Shown: piece by piece, positions 25,590 through 34,284 of the stretch
How positions within the stretch are numbered: the first letter of the stretch is position 1
Layout: each line of letters starts with the position of its first letter
Assembly: GCF_030699305.1 (NCBI RefSeq)
Contig: NZ_JAUYNB010000006.1
Span: 62,001 to 126,000, forward strand
Source of the DNA: Novosphingobium sp.
GTDB lineage: Bacteria > Pseudomonadota > Alphaproteobacteria > Sphingomonadales > Sphingomonadaceae
Reading direction: 5' to 3'
DNA: 64,000 nucleotides
Program-made: the position numbers and the translations under genes
The notes under the pieces: generated by a model
What the model saw: only the letters and a program-made list of their open reading frames with translations
What the model was told of the DNA's origin: nothing
Database searches by the model: none

Positions 25590-27472
25590 GCCGCTGCGGC
25601 CTGCGCGGTTTCCATCGCCTCGCCCGCAGCCAGCCAGGCGAGTTCAGCCGCTTCCAGTTCTGCCGCCACCTGACCGCGCCGGATGGACAGTTCGCTCATC
25701 TTCAGTTTGGCCAGATCGGCGCGGGCGCTGGCAGGATCGAACATGGCGCGGTCAAGCTCGCTCAGCAGCGTCTGTGCCTTCGTCAGAAGCGCCTCAGCCT
25801 CGGTCACCTGCTTCTTGAGCGTGCGCAGTTCCTCACGCGCCTGGGCGGTGGCGCGGCGATCTTTCTTCGCGCCCTTGCCCTTGCCGTCACCATTCCCGTC
25901 GCGCGGCTGGTTCCGGCCCAGCACGAAGTCGATGTAATCCTCGATACTGCCAGGATATTCCTTCGCCGTCCCGTCATCGACCAGCACCAGCCGGTCAGCG
26001 GTCAGTTCGACCATGTGCCGGTCATGGCTGATCAGGATCACCGCGCCGGTATACGTATTGAGCGCCTGCACCAGCGCCTCACGCGCATCGACGTCAAGGT
26101 GGTTGGTCGGTTCGTCCAGGATCAGCAGGTGCGGCGCGTCGCGCGTCACCAGCGCCAGCGCCAGCCGTGCGCGTTCACCGCCCGAAAGCGTGCCGACCTG
26201 CGCGGTTGCGCGGTTGCCGGAAAAGCCGAACCGGCCCAGCTGCGCTCGCACGGCGGCCGGGGTCTTGCCGTCCATCGCGCGGGTCATGTGTTCCAGCGGG
26301 GTCGCGTCGCCGGCCAGTTCTTCCACCTGATACTGCGTGAAATAGCCGATCTGCATCTTGCCGGTCGCGGTCATTGCCCCTTCCATCGGGGTCAGCTGCG
26401 CGGCCAGCAGGCGGGCGAGCGTGGTCTTGCCGTTGCCGTTGCGGCCCAGCAGCGCGATCCGGTCATCCGGATCGATCCGCAGGTTCAGCCGCCGCAGGAT
26501 CGGCGTATCCGCCGCATAGCCGACCGCTGCCAGATCGAGCGTTATCAGCGGCGGGCGCAGCTCGCTGGGATTGGGAAAATCGAACGCCAGCGACGGATCC
26601 TCGATCAGCGCGGTGATCGGCTGCATCTTGGCCAGCATCTTCGCGCGGGACTGGGCCTGCTTGGCGGTAGAGGCGCGGGCGCTGTTGCGCGCGACATAAT
26701 CCTGTAACTTCGCCCGCTGCGCATCCTGAGATACCTTTGCGGCGGCCAGCTGCGCCGCGCGTTCGGCGCGCTGCCGTTCAAAGCTGTCATAGCTACCGGG
26801 ATAGAGCGTCAGCTTGCCGCCCTGCAGGTGCAGGATATGATCGACCACGTTGTTCAGCAGGTCGCGTTCGTGGCTGATCACGATCAGCGTGCCGGGGTAG
26901 GACTTCAGGAAGTTTTCCAGCCACAGCGTCGCTTCCAGATCAAGGTGGTTCGACGGTTCGTCGAGCAACAGCACATCGGGCGCGGAAAACAGCAGCGCGG
27001 CCAGCGCGACCCGCATTTTCCAGCCGCCCGAAAAGCTGTCGAGCGGCTGGCCCTGCATCTCCTCGTCAAACCCCAGCCCGATCAGGATGCGCGCGGCGCG
27101 CGACGGGGCGCTGTAGGCATCGATCGCCAGCAGCCGTTCATGGACATCGCCCAGCCGGTCCGGATCGTGGCAGGTTTCGGATTCTTCGAGCAGCGCCAGC
27201 CGCTCCGCATCGGCGGCCAGCACCGTGTCGAACGGGGTCGAGGTGCCGCTGGGGGCTTCCTGCGCGATATAGCCCAGCCGCATCCCGCGCGGCATGTCGA
27301 TATCGCCGTCGTCCAGCTCAAGCTCGCCGATGATCGCCTTGACCAGCGTGGACTTGCCCGCGCCGTTGCGGCCGATCAGGCCCACTTTGCCGCGCGGGGG
27401 GATCGACGCACTCGCGTGGTCGATGATTTCGCGCCCACCAAGGCGCACGGTAACATTCTGGATCGTCAACAT
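25586..27472 (-). CDS. ABC-F family ATPase (Uup/YheS-like)
   Basis: A 628-residue soluble protein with two ABC ATPase domains and no membrane segment. Walker A motifs are GRNGAGKST and GRNGNGKTT, signatures FSGGWKMR and LSGGERAR, and Walker B motifs are LLLDEPSNHLD and LILDEPTNHLD. A basic linker lies between domains (with ARASTAKQAQSRAKML), and a C-terminal coiled coil begins after a Lys/Gly-rich spacer at about 530. ABC-F proteins act on the ribosome during translation. The ATG at 27472 begins the first beta strand (MLTIQNVTV); the longer upstream frame has no family character. Overlaps the GreA/GreB-like gene. Confidence 0.94.
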   Translation of the reverse strand: MLTIQNVTVRLGGREIIDHASASIPPRGKVGLIGRNGAGKSTLVKAIIGELELDDGDIDMPRGMRLGYIAQEAPSGTSTPFDTVLAADAERLALLEESETCHDPDRLGDVHERLLAIDAYSAPSRAARILIGLGFDEEMQGQPLDSFSGGWKMRVALAALLFSAPDVLLLDEPSNHLDLEATLWLENFLKSYPGTLIVISHERDLLNNVVDHILHLQGGKLTLYPGSYDSFERQRAERAAQLAAAKVSQDAQRAKLQDYVARNSARASTAKQAQSRAKMLAKMQPITALIEDPSLAFDFPNPSELRPPLITLDLAAVGYAADTPILRRLNLRIDPDDRIALLGRNGNGKTTLARLLAAQLTPMEGAMTATGKMQIGYFTQYQVEELAGDATPLEHMTRAMDGKTPAAVRAQLGRFGFSGNRATAQVGTLSGGERARLALALVTRDAPHLLILDEPTNHLDVDAREALVQALNTYTGAVILISHDRHMVELTADRLVLVDDGTAKEYPGSIEDYIDFVLGRNQPRDGNGDGKGKGAKKDRRATAQAREELRTLKKQVTEAEALLTKAQTLLSELDRAMFDPASARADLAKLKMSELSIRRGQVAAELEAAELAWLAAGEAMETAQAAAA

Positions 27473-27529
27473 GGCCGCGCGCCTAGCAGGTGCGCGGCCA
27501 AAGCCCAAGCCGCCTGTCGCCCCCGGTCA

Positions 27530-28684
27530 TCAGAAGCTTTTCGGCATCCCCAGCACATGGGTGCCGACATGGCTGAGGATCAGGTTCGTCGAAATCGGCG
27601 CAACCTGATAAAGCCGGGTTTCACGGAACTTGCGCTCGATGTCGTATTCCTCGGCAAAGCCGAATCCGCCGTGGGTCTGGATGCACATATCGGCGGCGAA
27701 CCAGCTGGCCTCGGACGCGACCATCTTGGCCATGTTGGCTTCCGTGCCGCAAGGCTGACCAGCTTCGAACTTGGCCGCTGCATCGGCCACCACCAGATCG
27801 GCAGCGGTCATCTGGACATAGGCGCGCGCAATCGGGAACTGCACACCCTGATTCTGCCCGATCGGACGGCCAAACACGCTGCGATCCTTGGCATAGGCCG
27901 AGGCGCGGTCGATAAAGAACTTCGCGTCGCCGATGCATTCCGCCGCGATCAGGATGCGTTCGGCGTTCATGCCGGACAGGATATAGCGAAACCCCTTGCC
28001 CTCTTCCCCGATCAGGTTCTCCACCGGCACTTTCAGGTCGTCGAAGAACAGTTCGGTCGTCGCGTGGTTCAGCATGGTGCGGATCGGGCGGATCGTCAGC
28101 CCGTTGCCGACCGCTTCGCGCATGTCGACCAGCAGCACGCTCATCCCGTCGGACGAACGCTCGCACTCCTCACGCGCGGTGGTGCGGCACAACAGGACCA
28201 TCAGGTCGGAATGTTCCGCGCGGCTGATCCAGATCTTCTGCCCGCTGACCACATAGTGATCGCCTTCGCGCCGGGCGAAGGTGCGGATCCGGGTGGTGTC
28301 GGTTCCTGCCGTCGGTTCGGTCACGCCAAAGGCCTGGAGCCGCAGCGAGCCATCCGCGACGGCGGGCAGGTACTTGGCCTTCTGTTCCGCATTGCCGTGC
28401 TTCAGCACGGTCCCCATCGTATACATCTGGGCATGGCACGCGCCGCCATTGCAGCCAGAGCGGTGGATTTCCTCAAGGATCGCGGTCGCCGCGCCCAGCC
28501 CCAGCCCCGATCCGCCGAATTCTTCCGGGATCAGGACCGACAGGAACCCGGCCTTGGTCAGCGCCTGGACGAATTCGGTCGGATAGGTCCGGTCACGGTC
28601 GAGGCCCTGCCAGTAGCTGCCGGGAAAATCGGCGCAGAGACGGCGCACGGCATCGCGGATTTCGGGAAAGGTTTCGTCGCTCAT
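27530..28684 (-). CDS. Acyl-CoA dehydrogenase
   Basis: FAD-dependent acyl-CoA dehydrogenase, 384 residues, introducing a trans-2,3 double bond into an acyl-CoA. Typical segments are AFGVTEPTAGTDTTRIRT, which surrounds the flavin, YVVSGQKIWISRAEHSDL, and the C-terminal helices with QTHGGFGFAEEYDIERKFRETRLYQVAPISTNLI. The ATG at 28684 lies 13 bases after the stop of the IclR regulator, so the two are probably co-transcribed. The substrate is unknown; an acyl-CoA ligase gene upstream in the same direction suggests CoA-thioester catabolism of a carboxylic acid. Confidence 0.93.
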   Translation of the reverse strand: MSDETFPEIRDAVRRLCADFPGSYWQGLDRDRTYPTEFVQALTKAGFLSVLIPEEFGGSGLGLGAATAILEEIHRSGCNGGACHAQMYTMGTVLKHGNAEQKAKYLPAVADGSLRLQAFGVTEPTAGTDTTRIRTFARREGDHYVVSGQKIWISRAEHSDLMVLLCRTTAREECERSSDGMSVLLVDMREAVGNGLTIRPIRTMLNHATTELFFDDLKVPVENLIGEEGKGFRYILSGMNAERILIAAECIGDAKFFIDRASAYAKDRSVFGRPIGQNQGVQFPIARAYVQMTAADLVVADAAAKFEAGQPCGTEANMAKMVASEASWFAADMCIQTHGGFGFAEEYDIERKFRETRLYQVAPISTNLILSHVGTHVLGMPKSF

Positions 28685-28697
28685 CAGGTCAGTCCTC

Positions 28698-29435
28698 TTA
28701 AGGTTCGGTGCCGATTGCGGCGGCCAGTTCGCGTAAAGCCCGTCCCAGCGCGCGGATATGTTCACCCTCGCGCGAACCGGCGAAAATTGAAGTCGACAGG
28801 CAAAAGGCAATCGGTTCGCCCGGCACGATGCAGGCGATCGAACAGATGCCGGCGTGGCCAAAACCATCGTCCACCGCATAGCCCGATGCCACCGCCGCAC
28901 CGACCTGCACCGCATAGGCCGGGAAATCGAGCGGGCGCTGCCAGCGCAGCGCGCCATAGCGGCGGGCCAGTTCGCCCTCATCAATCCGCTGCGCCGCCGC
29001 CAGCGCGCGGCCTGTGCTGCCGCCGCCAATCGGCTGGCGCTGACCCACGGCCATGTGAATGCGCGTGCTGGATGTGCTTTCGCCCAGCGCGACCAGTTCC
29101 AGCCGCTCGCGCCGGTCGAGCCGCCACAGCCCGGTGGTGGCGTCATGGCCTTGCGCGAACCGGTCGAGCAGCGGCTGGGCGCGGGCGATCACGCGGGCCT
29201 GCGCGGTATCGAGCAGGGCAGCCAGTCCGGCCCAACCGGCAGCGAGGCGATAGCGCTTGCCATTTTCGGCCTCCAGCGCGCCTTCGGCCACCAGCGTGCG
29301 CAGCAGGTTCAGGCAACTGGACAGCGACAGATCGGTCGCGCGGGTGATTTCGGACAGCGTCAACGCACCGCCGTGCTGCGCCAGCAGACGCAGGATCATG
29401 AAGGCCTGTGAAATGGAGCGGACGGGACCGGGCAT
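28698..29435 (-). CDS. IclR-family transcriptional regulator
   Basis: A 245-residue regulator with an N-terminal winged helix (residues about 5-65, with LTLSEITRATDLSLSSCLNLLRTLV as recognition region) and the IclR effector domain. The effector domain includes MAVGQRQPIGGGSTGRALAAA and the typical end region with GICSIACIVPG. IclR regulators usually control nearby catabolic genes in response to an aromatic or organic acid. The gene precedes the acyl-CoA dehydrogenase gene by 13 bases. A palindromic TTTCA/TGAAA site lies just upstream of its start, compatible with autoregulation. Confidence 0.92.
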   Translation of the reverse strand: MPGPVRSISQAFMILRLLAQHGGALTLSEITRATDLSLSSCLNLLRTLVAEGALEAENGKRYRLAAGWAGLAALLDTAQARVIARAQPLLDRFAQGHDATTGLWRLDRRERLELVALGESTSSTRIHMAVGQRQPIGGGSTGRALAAAQRIDEGELARRYGALRWQRPLDFPAYAVQVGAAVASGYAVDDGFGHAGICSIACIVPGEPIAFCLSTSIFAGSREGEHIRALGRALRELAAAIGTEP

Positions 29436-29449
29436 GACCCCTTCCTATT

Positions 29450-29465
29450 TTTCAAAATGGTGAAA
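29450..29465. promoter_or_regulatory. Candidate IclR operator
   Basis: TTTCA and TGAAA, exact complements separated by 6 bases, lie 15 bases upstream of the IclR start codon. IclR-family operators are commonly short A/T-rich inverted repeats of this kind close to the regulator gene. Assignment rests on position and symmetry only. Confidence 0.45.
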
Positions 29466-29471
29466 TGCAAT

Positions 29472-29515
29472 CCTGCATGTTGAAAAAATCAGGCCTGCAT
29501 GCTGAAAAAATCAGG
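29472..29515. repeat. 22-bp tandem repeat, two copies
   Basis: Two adjacent 22-base units (29472-29493 and 29494-29515) differ at one position (CATGTTG versus CATGCTG), each containing TGAAAAAATCAGG. The second copy covers the stop codon and last bases of the YqgE-family gene. The repeats adjoin the candidate IclR operator and may extend its binding region. Confidence 0.8.
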
Positions 29516-30071
29516 CGTGCCCGGTGGTGCTGGACAGCAGCGCAGGGTCAACACCTTCGGCCTGCCACGACGCCTTCCAGCGCGCGGTGACGGGCGTGTC
29601 GAACACGATGTCAGGATGGCCGATCGCAGCATACCAGCCGTGCCGCTGCATTTCCGTGTCGAGTTGCCCCGGCGCCCACCCGGCATAGCCCAACGCCACA
29701 ATCCAGCGCTCTGGCCCTTCACCCGCCGCAATGGCTGTGAGCACATCGAGCGAGGCGGAAAGCGCGCCCAGCGGACCGGCCTGGACCGTGCCGGGTCCGT
29801 CCCAGTCCGGTGAATGCAGCACGAACCCGCGCTGCGGCTCGACCGGGCCGCCATCGTGGATCACGCAGTCGGGGGCCATGCCGGGGGCAATGCCGACATC
29901 TTCCAGCAGTTCATGCAGCCGCAGCCCATGCTTGATCCGGCCCACGCCGATCCCCAGCGCGCCTTGCGCATCGTGGACGCACAGCGCGATCACCGCGTGG
30001 TCGAACCGCGGATCGCCCATTCCGGGCATGGCCAGCAGCAGCCGTCCGGCCAGATATTCGGGTGCCATCAT
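29511..30071 (-). CDS. YqgE/AlgH family protein
   Basis: A 186-residue member of the UPF0301/YqgE-AlgH family. The N-terminus LAGRLLLAMPGMGDPRFDHAVIALCVHD and the later ALGYAGWAPGQLDTEM are family hallmarks. AlgH was first linked to alginate control in Pseudomonas, but the biochemical role of the family is unknown. The start at 30071 gives the conserved N-terminus; the frame continues upstream without family similarity. The gene sits between the acyl-CoA ligase and IclR genes, all in the same direction. Confidence 0.93.
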   Translation of the reverse strand: MMAPEYLAGRLLLAMPGMGDPRFDHAVIALCVHDAQGALGIGVGRIKHGLRLHELLEDVGIAPGMAPDCVIHDGGPVEPQRGFVLHSPDWDGPGTVQAGPLGALSASLDVLTAIAAGEGPERWIVALGYAGWAPGQLDTEMQRHGWYAAIGHPDIVFDTPVTARWKASWQAEGVDPALLSSTTGHA

Positions 30072-30136
30072 GCCCGGCAGACTACCGCGCCGTGCACGAG
30101 TCGCCCAAGCGCAATCGCCGCGACTGGTCGCCGCCC

Positions 30137-31621
30137 TCAATCTCTGGGCAGCAGGTGCTTCTGGACTTTGCCCGATGCGGTGCGCGGGATCGTGTCGGTC
30201 AGCACGACGCTGGCGGGCACCTTGAACTTCGCCAGCCGCGCCGTGCAGTGCGCGATGATCTGCTCTGCCGTCAGCGTTTCGCCCGCTTTCACGATGATGA
30301 AAGCGCGGCCCACTTCGCCCCACCGTTCGGACGGCACGCCGATCACGGCGGCTTCGGCCACTTCCGGCAGTTCCGCGAGCGCGGCCTCAACCTCAGCCGG
30401 ATAGACGTTCTCGCCGCCGGAAATGTACATGTCCTTCTTGCGGTCGACGAGAAAGAAAAAGCCGTCCGCGTCCTGGCAGGCCGCGTCGCCGGTCTTGAAC
30501 CAGCCCTCGTGAAAAGCCTTGGCGGTCAGTTCCGGCTGGTTCCAGTAGCCCTGCGTCACGCTCGGCCCGCGCACCCACAACTCGCCGGTTTCGCCCTGCG
30601 CCACATCGTTGCCTTCGTCATCGACAATCCGGGTCTGCACCCCGATCAGCGGCAGGCCGCAGCTGCCGGCCTTTTCCAGCAGGCGCGCTTCGTCCAGCAC
30701 CGGCATGGCGAAATTCGAACCCGTCTCGCTCATCCCGAAGCCATCGGAAAAGCGGATGCCAGCCTTGGCAAAGCGTTCAACCTGCGCCTTGGGATTGGGC
30801 GCGCCGCCAGTGACGTAAAGCTTCAGCCCGTGCAGCTTTTCAGGCGTGAAATCGGGATGCTGCCAGATCACCGTCGCCATCTGCGGGACCGAGAAATAGT
30901 GCGTCACGCCCAGGTTGCGGTCGGCCATCCGGGCGATGGTCTTCGCCGGATCGAACCCGGCACTGATCCACACCGTCCCGCCGCACAGGATCGGCACGCG
31001 CGCGGCCGCGAACAGACCGGCGGTGTGGAACAGCGGCATGTCGCACAGAAACACGCTGTCATAGCTGACCAGGCTGCCATGGAGGAAATTGGTCGGCCCC
31101 CAGAACGCGTTGGCTTCGCTGATCATCACCCCTTTGGGGCGGCCGCTGGTGCCAGAGGTGTAGAGCAGCGTGCTCGGCTCATCCCAGCCGCGCCGGGCGG
31201 TGGCCGGTGCGCGGGTGCCGTCCGTGCCCAGCGTTTCCAGATCGGCCAGCAGGTGAAGCGGCGCGGGATAGTCTGGCACGGCAAATTCAGGGTCATGGAA
31301 AATCAGGCTGGGCGCGGCATCCGCCATCAACACGGCGATCTCCGCCGTCGCCAGCCGCCAGTTATACGGCACGAACACCGCACCCGCGCGGGTGCAGGCG
31401 TGTTGCAGCACGAGCATATTGGGGTGATTGCGGGTCAGGGTCGCCACGCGGCTGCCGCTGCCCGCGCCCAGCTGATCGGCCAGCCATGCCGCCGCCCGGT
31501 CAATCGCGCGGTCCAGCTCCGCCCAAGTCCAGCGCCGCCCGGTTTCGCAGCAGCCCACCGCCAGCCGACCCGGCATGGCCGCCGCATGGGTCCGGATCGG
31601 ATCAATGATGATCGATGACAT
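30137..31621 (-). CDS. Acyl-CoA synthetase (AMP-forming, ANL superfamily)
   Basis: A 494-residue AMP-forming CoA ligase. The phosphate-binding loop is LLYTSGTSGRPKGVM, and a later motif is GMSETG. The hinge and adenylate motifs are GWFKTGDAACQDADGFFFLVDRKKDMYISGGENVYPAEVE, and the catalytic lysine is in RTASGKVQKH near the C-terminus. Substrate could be a medium-chain or aromatic acid; the neighbouring catabolic genes favour an aromatic or arylpropanoid acid, but this is inference. First gene of a minus-strand series that continues with yqgE, iclR and the acyl-CoA dehydrogenase gene. Confidence 0.93.
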   Translation of the reverse strand: MSSIIIDPIRTHAAAMPGRLAVGCCETGRRWTWAELDRAIDRAAAWLADQLGAGSGSRVATLTRNHPNMLVLQHACTRAGAVFVPYNWRLATAEIAVLMADAAPSLIFHDPEFAVPDYPAPLHLLADLETLGTDGTRAPATARRGWDEPSTLLYTSGTSGRPKGVMISEANAFWGPTNFLHGSLVSYDSVFLCDMPLFHTAGLFAAARVPILCGGTVWISAGFDPAKTIARMADRNLGVTHYFSVPQMATVIWQHPDFTPEKLHGLKLYVTGGAPNPKAQVERFAKAGIRFSDGFGMSETGSNFAMPVLDEARLLEKAGSCGLPLIGVQTRIVDDEGNDVAQGETGELWVRGPSVTQGYWNQPELTAKAFHEGWFKTGDAACQDADGFFFLVDRKKDMYISGGENVYPAEVEAALAELPEVAEAAVIGVPSERWGEVGRAFIIVKAGETLTAEQIIAHCTARLAKFKVPASVVLTDTIPRTASGKVQKHLLPRD

Positions 31622-31746
31622 TGGCTTGCTGCTCCCAGGAATTCGGCGTTTTATCCGTTACCGTGACATAGCCGGAAAAATGCTATGGTCAATAACAATG
31701 ACTGTGTTAGCCTGAGCAACGAACGGACTTGCGCCGGACTCGATAA

Positions 31747-31766
31747 TTTGTATGCATTGCCTACTA
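31747..31766. promoter_or_regulatory. Candidate operator shared with the LigM-like/purU promoter region
   Basis: The near-palindrome GTATGCA-T-TGCCTAC (31750-31764, one mismatch) lies in the 196-base gap between the acyl-CoA ligase and aldehyde dehydrogenase genes, 50-70 bases before the latter. Its extended form, TTTGTATGCA then TGC(A/C)TACTA, also occurs at 39718-39732 between purU and the LigM-like gene. A symmetrical core of this length suits a GntR- or IclR-type dimer. Confidence 0.6.
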
Positions 31767-31817
31767 AATCACGTAATGTGAGCGCAACCAGAATCGCCTT
31801 TGGAGAGAGGTATCATC

Positions 31818-33332
31818 ATGAACGACATGACCACGATCGACCGCACCCAGCGCGCCTATTCGGCGGCCGCACAGGCTTTCCTGGCGCGCAAGCCCGCCTT
31901 GTTCATCAACAATGAATGGGTTTCCTCCAGCCACGACCAGACCATCCCGGTCGAAGATCCCTCGTCCGGCAAGATCATCGGCCATGCCGTCGATGCCTCG
32001 GACAAGGATGTGGACCGCGCCGTTGCCGCCGCCCGCGCCGCGTTTGACGATGGCCGCTGGTCGGGCCTGCCGCCGATGGTGCGCGAACGCACGATGATCC
32101 GGCTGGCCGACCTGATCGAAGCCAACGCCGATGAACTGGCCGAACTGGAAGCGATCGACAACGGCAAGCCCAAGACGATGGCCGGCGCGGTCGACGTCCC
32201 CGGCGCGGCCAGCCACATCCGCTTCATGGCGGGCTGGGCCAGCAAGGTGAACGGCGAAGTCGTATCGCCCTATACCATGCCCGGCGGCACGGTGTTCGGT
32301 TACACCACCAAGGAACCGGTTGGGGTTTGCGCGCAGATCGTGCCGTGGAATTTCCCGCTGCTGATGGCCTGCCTGAAGATTGCCCCGGCGCTGGCCGCTG
32401 GCTGCACCACGGTGCTGAAACCCGCCGAACAGACCAGCCTGACCGCGCTGCGGCTGGCCGACCTGATCGCCGAAGCGGGGTTCCCGGCCGGCGTCGTCAA
32501 TATCATCACCGGCAACGGCCACACCGCCGGGGACCGCATGGTCAAGCACCCGGACGTCGACAAGGTCGCCTTCACCGGGTCGACCGAAATCGGCAAGCTG
32601 ATCAACAAGAACGCCACCGACAGCCTGAAGCGCGTGACGCTGGAACTGGGCGGCAAGTCGCCGGTGGTGATCATGCCCGATGTCGATGTGGCCGCTGTGG
32701 CCCCCGGCGCGGCGGGCGCAATCTTCTTCAATTCGGGCCAGGTCTGCGTCGCCGGTTCGCGCATTTACGCGCACCGTTCGATCTTCGACGAAGTGATCGA
32801 AGGGATCGCCGCCACCACCCCGTTCTGGGCGCCGCGCGCCAGCCTTGATCCCGAAGCCCACATGGGTCCGCTGGTATCGAAGGAACAGTTCGACCGCGTG
32901 ATGGGCTATATCGAGGCGGGCAAGCGTGACGGTGCCAGCGTCGCCGTGGGCGGCGATGCCGCCGCATCCGACGGCGGCTATTACGTCAACCCGACCGTGC
33001 TGGTCGACGTGAACCCGCAAATGAGCGTGGTGCGCGAGGAAATCTTCGGTCCGGTCGTGGTCGCCCAGCGCTTCGACGACATCGACGAAGTCGCCAAGGC
33101 CGCCAACGACACCTGTTTCGGGCTGGGCGCGGGCATCTGGACCAAGGACGTGGCAACGATGCACAAGCTGGCGTCCAGGATCAAATCGGGCACCGTGTGG
33201 GGCAACTGCCACGCCGTGATCGATACCGCGCTGCCGTTCGGGGGCTTCAAGGAATCCGGCCTGGGCCGCGAACAGGGCCGTCAGGGCATCGAGGCCTATA
33301 TGGAAACCAAGACGGTCATCATCCAGCTGTAA
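31818..33332 (+). CDS. NAD(P)-dependent aldehyde dehydrogenase
   Basis: Oxidises an aldehyde to its acid. The 504-residue protein carries the ALDH catalytic Cys310 in FFNSGQVCVAGSR, Glu276 in VTLELGGKSP and Asn178 in IVPWNFPLL, with the cofactor motif FTGSTEIG at about 252-259. The closest feel is the betaine-aldehyde/phenylacetaldehyde/vanillin-type group. The ATG at 31818 has a clear Shine-Dalgarno (GGAGAGAGG, 31802-31810). It opens a plus-strand series (amidohydrolase, SDR, LigF-like GST, hydrolase, dioxygenase) and has a candidate operator upstream. Confidence 0.95.
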   Translation: MNDMTTIDRTQRAYSAAAQAFLARKPALFINNEWVSSSHDQTIPVEDPSSGKIIGHAVDASDKDVDRAVAAARAAFDDGRWSGLPPMVRERTMIRLADLIEANADELAELEAIDNGKPKTMAGAVDVPGAASHIRFMAGWASKVNGEVVSPYTMPGGTVFGYTTKEPVGVCAQIVPWNFPLLMACLKIAPALAAGCTTVLKPAEQTSLTALRLADLIAEAGFPAGVVNIITGNGHTAGDRMVKHPDVDKVAFTGSTEIGKLINKNATDSLKRVTLELGGKSPVVIMPDVDVAAVAPGAAGAIFFNSGQVCVAGSRIYAHRSIFDEVIEGIAATTPFWAPRASLDPEAHMGPLVSKEQFDRVMGYIEAGKRDGASVAVGGDAAASDGGYYVNPTVLVDVNPQMSVVREEIFGPVVVAQRFDDIDEVAKAANDTCFGLGAGIWTKDVATMHKLASRIKSGTVWGNCHAVIDTALPFGGFKESGLGREQGRQGIEAYMETKTVIIQL

Positions 33333-33401
33333 TCCGGCGCGCGGGGAAGCGCCGACGCGCCGCCCCGCCCCGTCCGCTGCCAATTTTCAAGGAGTACAAT
33401 C

Positions 33402-34274
33402 GTGGCAATCGACCTGTCCAAGATCAAAGCCATCGACGTCCACGTCCATGCGGAAGTCAGCTGCCACGATCCCGAAGACCCGGTGATGGGCCAGTTCTTC
33501 GATGCCGCCAGCGCCTATTTCAAGGCCCCGCGCGAACGGCCCAAGATGCCGGAAATCGCCGAAATCTACCGCGAACAGCAGATCGCGTTCTGCATGTTCA
33601 CGGTCGACTGCGAAAGCGGCATCGGGGCCAAGCGCGTGTCGAACTACGAAGTGGCCGAATTCGCCGCAAAGCACGACGACATCTGCATCCCGTTCGCCTC
33701 GATCGACCCGCACAAGGGCAAGCTGGGCGCACGCGAGGCCCGCGATCTGGTCGAAAACTGCGGCGTGAAGGGCTTCAAGTTCCATCACATCATGCAGAAC
33801 ATCGAGCCCGCCGCGCAGGTCGGTTACGCGATTTACGAGGTGATCAACGAATACAAGCTGCCCGCGATCTTCCACACCGGCCATTCGGGCATGGGCACGG
33901 GGATGCGCGGCGGCGGCGGGGTGCGGCTGAAGTATGGTCAGCCGATGCTGGTCGACGATGTTGCGGTCGATTTCCCCGACATGAAGGTGATCCTCGCCCA
34001 CCCCAGCTGGCCGTGGGTCGATGAAAGCCTGTCGATGGCGCTGCACAAGGACAACGTGTTCATCGACCTGTCGGGCTGGTCGCCGAAGTATTTCCAGCCG
34101 CAAATCATCCAGTATGCCAACACGCAGCTGCGCGGAAAGATGCTGTTCGGCAGCGATTTTCCGCTGATCCACCCGCAAAAGTGGCTCGATGCCGCGCGGC
34201 AGGTTGGCTTCAAGGACGAAGTCCTGCCCGGCATCATGAAGGACAACGCCGCGCGCCTGCTGGGTCTGGCCTGA
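33402..34274 (+). CDS. Amidohydrolase-family (ACMSD-like) metal-dependent hydrolase or decarboxylase
   Basis: A 290-residue TIM-barrel amidohydrolase of the amidohydrolase_2 group. Metal-binding HxH is His14/His16 in DVHVHAE; further ligands are probably in FKFHH, FHTGHSG and LAHPSW, with the catalytic aspartate in FGSDFPLIHP. Relatives include decarboxylases of aromatic acids (gamma-resorcylate, 5-carboxyvanillate) and hydrolases. In this aromatic gene region a decarboxylase or lactone/ring-cleavage-product hydrolase is plausible. The GTG start has AAGGAG 8 bases upstream. Confidence 0.88.
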   Translation: MAIDLSKIKAIDVHVHAEVSCHDPEDPVMGQFFDAASAYFKAPRERPKMPEIAEIYREQQIAFCMFTVDCESGIGAKRVSNYEVAEFAAKHDDICIPFASIDPHKGKLGAREARDLVENCGVKGFKFHHIMQNIEPAAQVGYAIYEVINEYKLPAIFHTGHSGMGTGMRGGGGVRLKYGQPMLVDDVAVDFPDMKVILAHPSWPWVDESLSMALHKDNVFIDLSGWSPKYFQPQIIQYANTQLRGKMLFGSDFPLIHPQKWLDAARQVGFKDEVLPGIMKDNAARLLGLA

Positions 34275-34284
34275 GGCACTCCGC

